From Bog-473 sp049513455 (GTDB taxonomy: Bacteria; Actinomycetota; Acidimicrobiia; Acidimicrobiales; RAAP-2): DNA of 31,491 nucleotides. A program made the translations under genes and the position numbers. Each line of letters starts with the position of its first letter. Positions within the stretch are counted from its first letter, which is position 1. Below the pieces are notes generated by a model that did no database searches, was not told the DNA's origin, and saw only the letters and a list, made by a program, of their open reading frames with translations. This document shows positions 1-7,849 of the stretch, in pieces. Location: assembly GCA_049513455.1 (NCBI GenBank), contig JBEKWB010000049.1:1-31491 (forward strand), given 5' to 3'.

Positions 1-1574
1 CCGAACGCGAACACCCCGCCGTCGGCTGCCACCAGCCAGTAGCCGCCGCCATCCGCGGTGGCCGCCATGCCCACTACCGGCTGGTTGAGGTGCAGGCCAC
101 CCATCGAACCGAAGAAGCGGGCATCGCCGAACGCGAACACCCCGCCGTCCTGGGCGGCCAGCCAATAGCCCGTGGCCCCGCTCGGCTCAATGGTGCTCAC
201 GGGGGCGGCCAGCGGTGCGCCCGACAGCGACCCGAAGAGCCGGGCACCGCCGTGCGCAGTCACATCCCCGCCTGAGTCAGTCAGCAAGTAGCCGTCATGG
301 CCGGCCGGCGTCGCCGCCATGCCCACGACGCTGGTCGCCAGGACATCGATGTTGGGGCTGGGCACGATGGCCCAGACAGACCCGTTCCACGAGTCGATCA
401 GCGTCTGGCTGACCGGCTCCGTGATCCTGTCGAACCTTCCCGCAGCGGCGCACGACGTCGATGTGGTGCACGACACACCCGACAGTGCGGCACCGAAGCT
501 CGGCGGGGTCGCGCTCGAAGAGGTGGACCACGAAGTCCCGTTCCAGGACTCTGCCAGCGTGTAGGCGAGGCCCTCGAGCGTGGCCATCCCGCTTCCGACG
601 GACATGCAGCTGGTCGGCGCGGTGCAAGACACGCTGGCGAGATAGTCGTCACCACCCGGGTTTGGACTCGGCACGATCGACCAGGCAACCCCGTTCCACG
701 TGGCCGCGAGGGTACGCTCCGTGCCCGCGCTACCGACCGCGATGCAGTTGTCCGATGCCCCACAAGACACCGAGTTGAAGGTGCCACCGTCGCTCGGGCT
801 CGGAGTGGGGGTGACCGACCACGTCGAACCGTCCCATGACTCGGCCAGGATGTTCCCCGAGCCCGACTGACCCACCGCGATGCAGCGTGTGGCGTTCGTG
901 CAGGAGACGCCGTAGAGATGGTTGGCATTGGCGTCCGGGCTCGGCGTAGAGACGAGTGACCAGCTCGTCCCGTTCCACCACTCCGCTAGCGGCTGGCTTT
1001 GCGGGCCTTCGGTCGAGTCGCCCACTGCCATGCATCCGTTCGAGCTGGGGCAGGACACGCTATGGAGCACGTTATCCATGCCGGCACTGTTGGGGCTCGG
1101 CACGATCGACCAGCTGCTCCCGTTCCACGATTCCACCAGCGAGCTCCCCGTGGGCTGCCCGGTCGAGTAGCCAACCGCGACGCAGGCGCTTGGACCGGTG
1201 CAGGACACGCCCAGCAGGAGGCTCGAAGTGCCCGCCGGAGAGGGGCTGGGAGTGACGGACCAGTTGGTCCCGTCCCACGACTCCACGAGGGTGGAGTACG
1301 TCCCGTTGAAGACGTCCCCCACTGCGACGCACCAGCTGGACCCGGTGCAGCTGATCCCGCTGAGCTCGTTGGAGAGGCTGCCGCTCCCCTTTGCGACCAT
1401 GGGGGAGGTGTGCGGCGCTGGCCCGGAAGGACCCCGTACGCCGGATGGGGCGCCGACCGCGGCGCTCGCCACCCCCGTCATGCTCACGAGGCTTGCGATA
1501 GCGAGCATGACGACCGCACCGACTGCGGCCAGTCCCTTTGGGGACGGCAGTCGCTCCGAGCCTCCCGAATCCAT
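1..1574 (-). CDS. Secreted repeat protein, seven SC..C.AVG repeats then WLVAADGGVFAFG repeats (partial, runs off left edge)
   Basis: The frame is open for 524 codons from an ATG at 1574 to the window edge, so the C-terminus is missing. Residues 1-39 form a signal peptide: a short charged start, a hydrophobic core (GLAAVGAVVMLAIASLV) and an Ala-rich cleavage region (GVASAA). Seven imperfect repeats of roughly 45 residues follow. Each has a core like VSCTGPSACVAVG, then a segment such as LVESWNGSSWSIVPSPN, with the two Cys conserved in all seven. Next come repeats of the VGMAATADGGGYWLVAADGG / VFAFGDARFFGSMGG type, about two and a half of which are visible. Seven blade-like units suggest a beta-propeller, possibly with a disulfide in each blade (inference). 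Proteins with the second repeat type are common in secreted actinobacterial proteins, often joined to cell-wall hydrolases. No catalytic domain is visible. The start is chosen because the signal peptide begins there; the ribosome-binding site is weak. Confidence 0.85.
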   Translation of the reverse strand, partial: MDSGGSERLPSPKGLAAVGAVVMLAIASLVSMTGVASAAVGAPSGVRGPSGPAPHTSPMVAKGSGSLSNELSGISCTGSSWCVAVGDVFNGTYSTLVESWDGTNWSVTPSPSPAGTSSLLLGVSCTGPSACVAVGYSTGQPTGSSLVESWNGSSWSIVPSPNSAGMDNVLHSVSCPSSNGCMAVGDSTEGPQSQPLAEWWNGTSWSLVSTPSPDANANHLYGVSCTNATRCIAVGQSGSGNILAESWDGSTWSVTPTPSPSDGGTFNSVSCGASDNCIAVGSAGTERTLAATWNGVAWSIVPSPNPGGDDYLASVSCTAPTSCMSVGSGMATLEGLAYTLAESWNGTSWSTSSSATPPSFGAALSGVSCTTSTSCAAAGRFDRITEPVSQTLIDSWNGSVWAIVPSPNIDVLATSVVGMAATPAGHDGYLLTDSGGDVTAHGGARLFGSLSGAPLAAPVSTIEPSGATGYWLAAQDGGVFAFGDARFFGSMGGLHLNQPVVGMAATADGGGYWLVAADGGVFAF

Positions 1575-1742
1575 GCCACATTGTCGACCCGGCGCCCCAC
1601 TCCTGCTAGGGCCGAAAGCCCTTGGTCCGCTACGGGGACGCGATGGCCCGAACGGCGCGCAAGTGGCGTCCTGCAGTCCTCTATCTCCGATCCCCGTATT
1701 CTCAGTCTGCTGCGACGGTCCTTTTGCGTCGACGACGCGACG

Positions 1743-2164
1743 TCACACAACGAGCACGGCTCCTCCGGCCACGAGCACCCCACCGCCGAGAAAGGCGGGA
1801 GCAGGTTGCCTCCGGTAAAGGCAGGGGAGCCGGCGCCCTGTGCGATGACCGTCGTCGTGGGCGGAGTGGACCGCCCGGCGGTTTTGCTCAGAGGTGGGCA
1901 CCGGCGTCGCCACCAGGGGTAGGGTGGGATTCCCGGTTGCGGGGCTCAGCACCAGCGACGGGTGGCAATGCCGACCTCGATGCACGGGGAGCTTGAGGAG
2001 CACGCCACCTCGTCGAACGCGCCGATCCCTGCGACATCCTGCACGGCCACCCCGGCCACCGGCGGCACAGCCAGTAGGCCGGTTACGACCAGCAACGGGA
2101 TCAATGACAGAGAGGCGCGGGCATGGCGCCGCTTCGACCCGGAGGCGCAGCCAGTCCTTGGCAA
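1743..2164 (-). pseudogene. Decayed small secreted protein with wall-anchor-like tail, frameshifted
   Basis: From an ATG at 2164 there is a convincing signal peptide: KRR, then a hydrophobic run SLIPLLVVTGLLAVPPVAGVA. It is followed by VACSSSSPCIEVG, which resembles one SC..C.AVG unit of the neighbouring repeat protein. The frame stops at 1946. In other minus-strand frames the sequence continues with a Pro/Thr-rich stretch, then SPAFTGGNLLP in one frame and FLGGGVLVAGGAVLVV in another, ending at 1743. Together these look like a sorting-signal-type C-terminus (FTGG motif plus a hydrophobic helix) broken by at least two frameshifts. It may be a dead relative of the gene at 1-1574, or a wall-anchored protein with real frameshifts. 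A sequencing or assembly error is also possible. Confidence 0.4.
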
Positions 2165-2283
2165 TCCGAACTGGCAATCAGCTCACTGCAATGGAAGAGA
2201 CAGCAACTGACCGGATGGACGAACGACCCTTCTCAGGGTGACTGCGACAGGCAGCAAAGACGGCCTGGACAAGCCGGATGGCC

Positions 2284-2324
2284 CTCCGGAGCCGGTGGCG
2301 CAGGTTCGAGTCCTGCCGGGGGCG
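2284..2324 (+). other. 3' half of a tRNA-Arg(CCG)-like gene (possible attachment-site remnant)
   Basis: The stretch reads as an anticodon loop CTCCGGA (2284-2290, anticodon CCG), the 3' strand of an anticodon stem GCCGG, a 4-base variable region and a perfect T-arm: GCAGG, loop TTCGAGT, CCTGC (2300-2316). It ends with an acceptor strand CGGGGGC and G (2317-2324), then CCT rather than CCA. The matching 5' acceptor strand GCCCCCG and a D-arm are not found upstream, and the 5' strand of the anticodon stem does not pair. It is therefore only a 3' tRNA half. Integrating elements typically use tRNA 3' ends as attachment sites, so this may be an att scar (inference). No integrase is in the window. 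Confidence 0.55.
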
Positions 2325-2749
2325 CCTTGGGTTTTGGCTGGTCAGATGGCGCTTCTGGTTCACTCCACCGTGAGGACGGAAGTGTCGGCCATCGAAAATG
2401 GCACTCAGCTCCATCCGCCCCATGGCCGGCCACAGGCAACAGCGGGGCGAATCAACTTCGCGACTGCACGCGCTCGTCGGTCAGGACGGCACCGGCCGGA
2501 GGCGATGGGCCTCCAAGACCTTCCAGGTTCGAAGAAGCAAGCGAGTACGGGCGCTCGCCGCCCATGTCACGGAGACTGCCGAGGGATAGAAATGCCGCGG
2601 CCACGGTCACGCGCAAGGCAGACTGCTTATTCGACGCGCGGTAGTGACGATCCCTGGGGGTGTTCAGATATGTCCACACACCATGCACCGGGACCAACTG
2701 ATCGAAGTGGTCGCAACTTCGCCCTTGACGTGAGAACCACGATAATGGC
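2325..2749. other. Unassigned region before the SulP gene
   Basis: Several short overlapping open frames occur on both strands, but none has a recognisable domain, a good ribosome-binding site or a homology-like motif. No rRNA, repeat array or clear terminator is seen. The promoter of the SulP gene should lie at the right end but no convincing -35/-10 pair was found. Confidence 0.4.
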
Positions 2750-2752
2750 TTG

Positions 2753-4480
2753 GTGAGGGACACCAGATGGCATCGCCTGTTCTCCGCGACGCGAGTACGG
2801 GCACACGGGCGGTGGCCCGCGACGATCTTTTCGTCTTTGCATGGGTACAAGGCATCGTTCGTCGGAGTTGACGCGCTCGCAGCGCTGACGCTGCTCGTCA
2901 TTGCTGTGCCAGAACAGCTCGCGACCTCGAGGCTGGCGGGAATGCCCCCGGTGACCGCGTTCTACGCGTTCATCGCCGGCACCGTGCTCATTGCCATGCT
3001 CGGGTCGAGCCCGCAGATGTCGGTCGGAGCGGACTCTACGATCGCCCCCCTCTTCGCCGTGGGGATTGCTCACCTGGCACACCCTGACTCCTCCAACTAC
3101 ATCGACTTGGTCGGGATCCTCGCCGTGCTCGTCGGGGTGATTGTCGCCCTGGTCGGCCTCATGCGGCTCGGATGGATCGCCGAATTCCTGTCCGCTCCGA
3201 TCATCACCGGCTTCCTCGCCGGCATTGCAGTCATCATCGTCGTCCACCAGCTTCCCGATCTGTTCGGTCTGCCCTCAACGAGCGGCTCGACATTTCACCG
3301 CATTGGGTTCGCGTTGGGACACCTCGACCAGACCAACGGCTGGGCGCTCGGCATCGGAGCCGCCACCTTCGCTGTCGTTCTTGCCGCCACACGCATCGAC
3401 CGCCGGTTCCCCGGTGCGCTCGCTGCACTGGTCGGCTCTACCGTCGTCGTGGCCGCCTTCGGCCTCCCCGCCCACGGAGTCAGCGTGCTCGGCGCCATTG
3501 CACACGGCGCGCCGCGCTTCGGGCTGGTGGGACTCTCGTGGTCGGCGCTAGGAAGCGTCGCGCCGATCGCCGGAGTGGTCGCGCTGGTCGTCCTCGCCCA
3601 GTCGGCCGCGACGAGTCGTGCCTTCGCCGACGAAGGCGACTATGAGGTCGACGTGGGCCGAGACTTCATCGGGGTAGGCGCGGGAAATATCGCGGCGGGC
3701 CTATGTGGCTCCTTTCCCGTGAACGCGAGTGCTCCCCGGACCGCTGCCGTGGCCTCGGTGCGCGGCCGGACGCAGGCCGCCGGGCTGGGGGCGGCGGCCG
3801 CTCTCGCACTGCTGATCCCAGCCGCGGCCCTGCTCAAGGACGTCCCGCTCGCCACCCTGGCGGGAGTGCTGCTCTACATCGCGACCCGGATCTTCCATGT
3901 CCGCGATCTCACGGACATCGCCCGCTTTGACCGGTTTGAGCTCGCACTGGCGCTGGTCACGCTGCTCACGGTCGCCCTGGTCGGGGTTGAGCAGGGCATC
4001 GGCGTCGCGGTTGGCCTCGCCGTCCTCGATCGCACCCGGTTGAGCGCTCGTCCTCAACTCCACGTCCTCGGTCGCATTCCGGGCACGACGAGCTGGGCAC
4101 CACTGAGCGCCGATGAAAGCGCAGTTCAGCTAGCGGGAGTGTTGGTCGTGCTCTTTGCCACGCCACTTTGGTATGCGAACGCGGTGCATTTTCGTGCGCA
4201 GATAGATGGCGCTCTGTCGCGCGCTGTAGGGAAACCCTCGCTCCTCGTTCTCGACACAATGGGCATGAGCGATATCGACTACACGGGGTCTCGTGCGCTG
4301 AGGCGGGTACTGGACGAACTCCATCGGGATGGCATCGAAGTCGCCGTGGCCCGTGCAGGGGCACACCTTCGCCAAGGTCTCGTTCGAAGCGGACTATTCG
4401 AACGTATCGGCGCCGCTCACTTCTATCCTTCGGTGGACAAAGCCATCACGGCTCTTGGCTCGAAAAGCGGAGATCGCTGA
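2753..4480 (+). CDS. SulP/SLC26-family anion transporter with STAS domain
   Basis: An integral membrane permease of about 575 residues, the usual size for bacterial SulP proteins. These move sulfate, bicarbonate or dicarboxylates with Na+ or H+; the substrate cannot be read here. The N-terminal family signature is clear: a helix with VPEQLATSRLAGMPPVTAFYA, then a segment ending SSPQMSVGADSTIAPL. A run of hydrophobic helices extends to about residue 440, including CGSFPVNASAPRTA. The last 130 residues form a cytoplasmic STAS domain with the motif VLDTMGMSDIDYTGSRAL. The start is uncertain: TTG at 2750 and GTG at 2753 are adjacent in frame and neither has a strong ribosome-binding site. It converges on the permease gene to the right with a 93-base gap, so it is probably transcribed alone. 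Confidence 0.9.
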   Translation: MRDTRWHRLFSATRVRAHGRWPATIFSSLHGYKASFVGVDALAALTLLVIAVPEQLATSRLAGMPPVTAFYAFIAGTVLIAMLGSSPQMSVGADSTIAPLFAVGIAHLAHPDSSNYIDLVGILAVLVGVIVALVGLMRLGWIAEFLSAPIITGFLAGIAVIIVVHQLPDLFGLPSTSGSTFHRIGFALGHLDQTNGWALGIGAATFAVVLAATRIDRRFPGALAALVGSTVVVAAFGLPAHGVSVLGAIAHGAPRFGLVGLSWSALGSVAPIAGVVALVVLAQSAATSRAFADEGDYEVDVGRDFIGVGAGNIAAGLCGSFPVNASAPRTAAVASVRGRTQAAGLGAAAALALLIPAAALLKDVPLATLAGVLLYIATRIFHVRDLTDIARFDRFELALALVTLLTVALVGVEQGIGVAVGLAVLDRTRLSARPQLHVLGRIPGTTSWAPLSADESAVQLAGVLVVLFATPLWYANAVHFRAQIDGALSRAVGKPSLLVLDTMGMSDIDYTGSRALRRVLDELHRDGIEVAVARAGAHLRQGLVRSGLFERIGAAHFYPSVDKAITALGSKSGDR

Positions 4481-4573
4481 GCTCCCGCCCGATCGTCATG
4501 CACACGCAATGGACCAGCCATTGTGCGAGTGAAGGCGGCACCCGGCCGGTGGGACCGTGACGGCTCAGGCAGC

Positions 4574-6133
4574 TCAGGCAGCTCCGGTGAGCGCCAGCTC
4601 GAGCTCTTCGAACGTGGGAGGTACCGGTCGATGCCCGTTGTGCACGTCGAACACCTTGCCCATGTCCTCGTCATGGCTTCGCACCGAAGCCTGCATCGAA
4701 GTCTCGAGGTCGACCTCGATCTCCGAAAAGATGTGACCCTTGCGACGATTCAGGGCATAGAGCCAGGACCCTCCGACCAACATCCAGGCCAAGAAGATGT
4801 AGGGGAAGATGCGGACCGGGAATGGCGGCACTGGGACGAAGCTCCCGATCGTTGGTACCGCGAGGGCCACGCAGGCGATCACCGCCACCACTACGTTGTT
4901 CGGCTTGAGCTCACCCCGCTTCTTCAGATACATGGGAGCGGCAATGGTGATCAAGTAGTACGCAGTGAGGAACCCGAATGCCGCCAGCGTGCCCCCGTCA
5001 CCGAAGGTGGTGAGTGGGTTGGTGAAGATTTCGAGGACGCAGGGTATGGCCAGGATCAACAAGACGTAGGAACTGATGGCCACGTGGGGAGTCCGGTTCT
5101 TCTCGTGCACCTGGCCCAGCTGCTTCGGGAACACGGAGTGGTGGGCCATCGAGAAGATGATCCGTGACCCCGCGTTCAGACAGGACAGGGTCAGGGAGAA
5201 AAAACTCACCATGGCGCCGAGAGCCACCGGCACCTTGAAGTAGCCGACCCCGTACGCCTTGGACAGGAAGGTGAGGGGAGCAGCCAGGGTGCTCAGGCTG
5301 ACGTGGTTATGCGCCGCACCGAACACCTCCACGTAGCTCATGAACACCATGAAGGCTCCGGTGATCAGCAAGCTGGCGATCACCGCCCGCGGAATGTTCT
5401 TGAGTGGCTTCCGAGCCTCGCCGCCCAGGGTGGTGGCGCTCTCGAACCCGACCAAGGAGAAGACGGTTATGACGACGGCGAGGCTGAGGTCGTGGATGGT
5501 CATGCCGTGCACTTTGAGCTGTGCCGTGTCGGTCGGGAAGCCGTGCTTGAAGAGGATCACGAAGGACAATGCAATAATGCAGCTGACCGAAACGGCCTCG
5601 AACAGCAAGGTCAACAGCGAGGAAACTTTGATGTCCTTGTAGGCGATGAGCCAGCAAACCGCTGCAGAGATACAGAAGAAGATCACCGGCGGGATCGTTG
5701 TATGGATGCCTATTGACGACACCACCTGGGCGGCGAAAATTGAAAACCCGGTAAGTCCCGCTACGCCGATAAACGCGTAACACCAGATAAGCGACCAGCC
5801 CGACATGACGCCCGCCGCCGGGCCGAGGCCTTTGGCCGTGTAGCCGTACATCGAGCCAGGTAGCGCGGAGCGCTTGGCGAACTGGTTCAAACACAGGACG
5901 ACGAACAGCAGCATCACCGTCCCGAACGCATAGGCCAGCCAGGTCCCCTGGCCCGAGTCAGCGAAGCAGAGAGGAATGATCAACACCGCTGTCATCGTCG
6001 GTGAGATCACGGCTACCGACTGCGCCATGACAGTGGGAAACCCAAGCGCCCGGGCCTTGAGTCGATGATGCACCCCCTGGCTGCCCTCTATCGACGTCTT
6101 CTCCGGTGTTCTGGTTTCCTGGATGGTTTCCAT
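4574..6133 (-). CDS. APC-superfamily amino acid/amine permease
   Basis: A 519-residue polytopic membrane protein with about 12 hydrophobic helices and hydrophilic ends, typical of APC-family amino acid, polyamine or organic-amine importers. Near the N-terminus, SVAVISPTMTA is the APC helix-1 region. GSMYGYTAKGLGPAAGVMSGW is the expected loop and helix-3 signature, and FSLVGFESATTLGGEARKP is the helix-6 region. The ATG at 6133 has AAGGAG about 8 bases upstream. It lies downstream of an M24 peptidase-like gene and an XRE-cupin regulator on the same strand, which suggests uptake and processing of an amine, amino acid or dipeptide under that regulator. The 291-base gap to the peptidase gene and a possible promoter in it mean it may also be transcribed separately. 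Confidence 0.88.
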   Translation of the reverse strand: METIQETRTPEKTSIEGSQGVHHRLKARALGFPTVMAQSVAVISPTMTAVLIIPLCFADSGQGTWLAYAFGTVMLLFVVLCLNQFAKRSALPGSMYGYTAKGLGPAAGVMSGWSLIWCYAFIGVAGLTGFSIFAAQVVSSIGIHTTIPPVIFFCISAAVCWLIAYKDIKVSSLLTLLFEAVSVSCIIALSFVILFKHGFPTDTAQLKVHGMTIHDLSLAVVITVFSLVGFESATTLGGEARKPLKNIPRAVIASLLITGAFMVFMSYVEVFGAAHNHVSLSTLAAPLTFLSKAYGVGYFKVPVALGAMVSFFSLTLSCLNAGSRIIFSMAHHSVFPKQLGQVHEKNRTPHVAISSYVLLILAIPCVLEIFTNPLTTFGDGGTLAAFGFLTAYYLITIAAPMYLKKRGELKPNNVVVAVIACVALAVPTIGSFVPVPPFPVRIFPYIFLAWMLVGGSWLYALNRRKGHIFSEIEVDLETSMQASVRSHDEDMGKVFDVHNGHRPVPPTFEELELALTGAA

Positions 6134-6229
6134 TCAATTGCTCCTTGCCTTGCAAAAGGAGGGATGAGTACGGCTTGCTTTCGACATTACGGACGGACGA
6201 TTTCAGAAAAAGATCTGGACTGTTAACGC

Positions 6230-6257
6230 TTAATAAACTGAGATGAATTTGATTCAA
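6230..6257 (-). promoter_or_regulatory. Possible promoter of the APC permease
   Basis: On the minus strand a TTGAAT (6257-6252) and a TATTAA (6235-6230) are separated by 16 bases, in an AT-rich patch about 100 bases ahead of the permease start. The match to a housekeeping promoter is moderate, and AT-rich sequence can give this by chance. Confidence 0.3.
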
Positions 6258-6268
6258 TACCCGGCTCC

Positions 6269-6298
6269 GTGGCTCGCCTTGATCGGCGGGTGAGCCAC
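6269..6298. other. Inverted repeat (hairpin) between peptidase and permease genes
   Basis: GTGGCTC (6269-6275) pairs with GAGCCAC (6292-6298), with a further GCC/GGC pairing inside. It lies about 130 bases past the M24 stop codon and upstream of the possible permease promoter. No T-run follows on either strand, so it is either a weak terminator, an mRNA-processing hairpin or an operator. Confidence 0.3.
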
Positions 6299-6424
6299 CC
6301 TCATTAGACACGTGAAAATGCACAAGCACCTCTCGTCGAGGAGCAGTTGCTCACTGATGCATCATGTCGCTTCAACGAGAAAAGCGAAGGTCCTTACCTG
6401 TCGTGGATCGTGTTGAATTTCTGC

Positions 6425-7129
6425 TCAGGAGGGGAGGGTTCCGGGTGGGAACGACTGGTCCTCGAGCAGCAAGTCCTCATAGAAGGCGCCGAAGGTCTTG
6501 TGGGGATGGGCGATGGCTATTTCGAGTACCCACAAGTTCGGAGCGGGCCGGAATCCGACCTCCGCCATAGGGCCGTCATAGTGCGCCGAATGCGGGTAGT
6601 CCGACAACCGATGTCCTGAGAGATCCATATTCAACTTCCAGCCAAATTCCTCAGTCGTCTTCGTGGCGAATTCGTACAATTCGATGCCGGAGATTTGCTC
6701 ATCAAGCCATTTGGCGCGTACTATTTCCCAAATCTCGCGGACATCTGATTTGGCCTTGAGGTGAAGGGGATCGTCGCCGAACACGAACGTGTCGCCCGCA
6801 TCGCCCTCGAAGTCCCCGTAGACGGGGCCGATGTCGATAAAGAAGATGTCGTTCTCCTGCAGGACGACCCCCGGCTCGGAGCGCTCCATAAAGTCTTTGG
6901 TGGTATTGGGTCCACAGCGCACGATGATGTGGTGCCAGCCGCGCCGCATCCCGAGCTCGCTTAGCGTCGCCCGGGCGATCTCTTTGGCCTTGTCCTCGGA
7001 CAAGCCCGGTGTGATCTGCTCCGCGATCATGTGGACGGCCGTGCGGGTCCGGGCACGGACCGCCATGAAGTCATCCAGCTTGAAGGCAGTTCCGGTTCCT
7101 TCGATGGTAGTGACGTCGGTGATGGTCAT
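6425..7129 (-). CDS. M24-family metallopeptidase-like protein (single catalytic domain)
   Basis: A 234-residue cytoplasmic protein with the pita-bread metallopeptidase fold. The five metal-ligand positions are recognisable: the first Asp in FIDIGPVYGD, a second Asp 11 residues later (EGDAGDTF), a His in SGHRLSDYPH, a Glu in WVLEIAIAHP and a Glu in YEDLLLEDQ. Xaa-Pro aminopeptidases and creatinases carry an extra N-terminal domain of 100-200 residues that is absent here, so this is a minimal catalytic unit closer in size to methionine aminopeptidase but different in sequence. The ATG at 7129 has GGGAGG five bases ahead. Only 16 bases separate it from the regulator upstream, so the two are almost certainly cotranscribed. 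Likely substrate: a proline-type dipeptide or a small N-substituted amino acid (inference). Confidence 0.8.
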   Translation of the reverse strand: MTITDVTTIEGTGTAFKLDDFMAVRARTRTAVHMIAEQITPGLSEDKAKEIARATLSELGMRRGWHHIIVRCGPNTTKDFMERSEPGVVLQENDIFFIDIGPVYGDFEGDAGDTFVFGDDPLHLKAKSDVREIWEIVRAKWLDEQISGIELYEFATKTTEEFGWKLNMDLSGHRLSDYPHSAHYDGPMAEVGFRPAPNLWVLEIAIAHPHKTFGAFYEDLLLEDQSFPPGTLPS

Positions 7130-7145
7130 CGTTCCTCCCGGGGAG

Positions 7146-7721
7146 CTAGTGGATTTGGTGCAGGTTGCGTGTGGGCTTGGCCGCTACTAACAGCACTTCG
7201 ACGGTCGATTTCTCGGCTCCGAAGCGATGCGGAAGTTCTGCGTTGAAATGAACGGCCGTACCGCTTTCGAGGAAATGGAGCGCCCCGTCGTACTCGAGTC
7301 GGAGCGTGCCGCTGAGCACATAGATCCACTCCTCGCCGGGGTGGCGCGCCGGTACCGGAGCGGGACGATCGGGGGGGACCGTGACCCGCAGAGCGTCGAT
7401 AGCGCTCGAGCCGGAGTATCCACTGCACGTGGCGATTGTTAGGCCATTTGACTCCCGTCGGGGCTCGTCGGGCTCCGAAATCGTCAACGGAGTCGCCCCT
7501 TGGGTCTCGCCGAACAGGGTTCCGACGGGAACGCCAAAGGCGGCGGAAAGCGCAAGCAATGAGGCCACCGAGGGCTGTCGCTCGGAGGACTCGAGGCGGG
7601 ACAAGTGAGATATCGAAATCCCCGAGAGCTCAGCGGCTCGTTCGAGAGTGAGCCCCTGATGCTCGCGAGTGGCTCGCAAGCAATCGCCGATGGTGGTCAT
7701 CGGCGTGGTTTCAGCTGGCAT
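7146..7721 (-). CDS. XRE-family transcriptional regulator with C-terminal cupin domain
   Basis: A 191-residue one-component regulator. Residues about 12-65 are a lambda-repressor-type helix-turn-helix (LTLERAAELSGISISHLSRLE, SVASLLALSAAFGVPVGTLF). Residues about 105-185 are a cupin barrel (HPGEEWIYVLSGTLRLEYDG, then GTAVHFNAELPHRFGAE). Family members sense a small amino acid, polyamine or amine through the cupin and control nearby uptake and degradation genes. It is first in an apparent minus-strand unit with the M24 protein and, further on, the APC permease. The 128 bases upstream (7722-7849) should hold its promoter and operator. The start at 7721 lacks a clear ribosome-binding site; the in-frame ATG at 7700 is an alternative. 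Confidence 0.87.
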   Translation of the reverse strand: MPAETTPMTTIGDCLRATREHQGLTLERAAELSGISISHLSRLESSERQPSVASLLALSAAFGVPVGTLFGETQGATPLTISEPDEPRRESNGLTIATCSGYSGSSAIDALRVTVPPDRPAPVPARHPGEEWIYVLSGTLRLEYDGALHFLESGTAVHFNAELPHRFGAEKSTVEVLLVAAKPTRNLHQIH

Positions 7722-7849
7722 ACGTGCACGCTACGTCCACCATGCCTCAGAGGCAATACAGTTTGCGGCAAATTAACATTGCGGAAATGCGGCCTGTACC
7801 CCGGCGTCCTGGCCGGCCGTTGCCGATATGGGCAGCTGACCTGCGATCT

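Noticed and set aside
297..1922. Plus-strand frames over the left repeat protein (for example 297-839 and 999-1922)
   Set aside because: They are complements of the minus-strand repeat gene, whose signal peptide and seven repeats are clearly the coding frame.
2178..2439. Minus-strand frames containing RQDSNLRHRLRR and PPAGLEPAPPAPEG
   Set aside because: These are typical spurious proteins read antisense to tRNA sequence; they cover the tRNA-Arg 3' half and are not genes.
2640..2750. Possible insertion-sequence end near the motif GTGTGGACATATCTGAACACC (read on the minus strand in part)
   Set aside because: No matching inverted end, no transposase frame and no target duplication could be found.
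4480..4573. Terminator between the converging SulP and permease genes
   Set aside because: Only weak five-base stems (AATGG/CCATT) without a T-run are visible, not enough to call.
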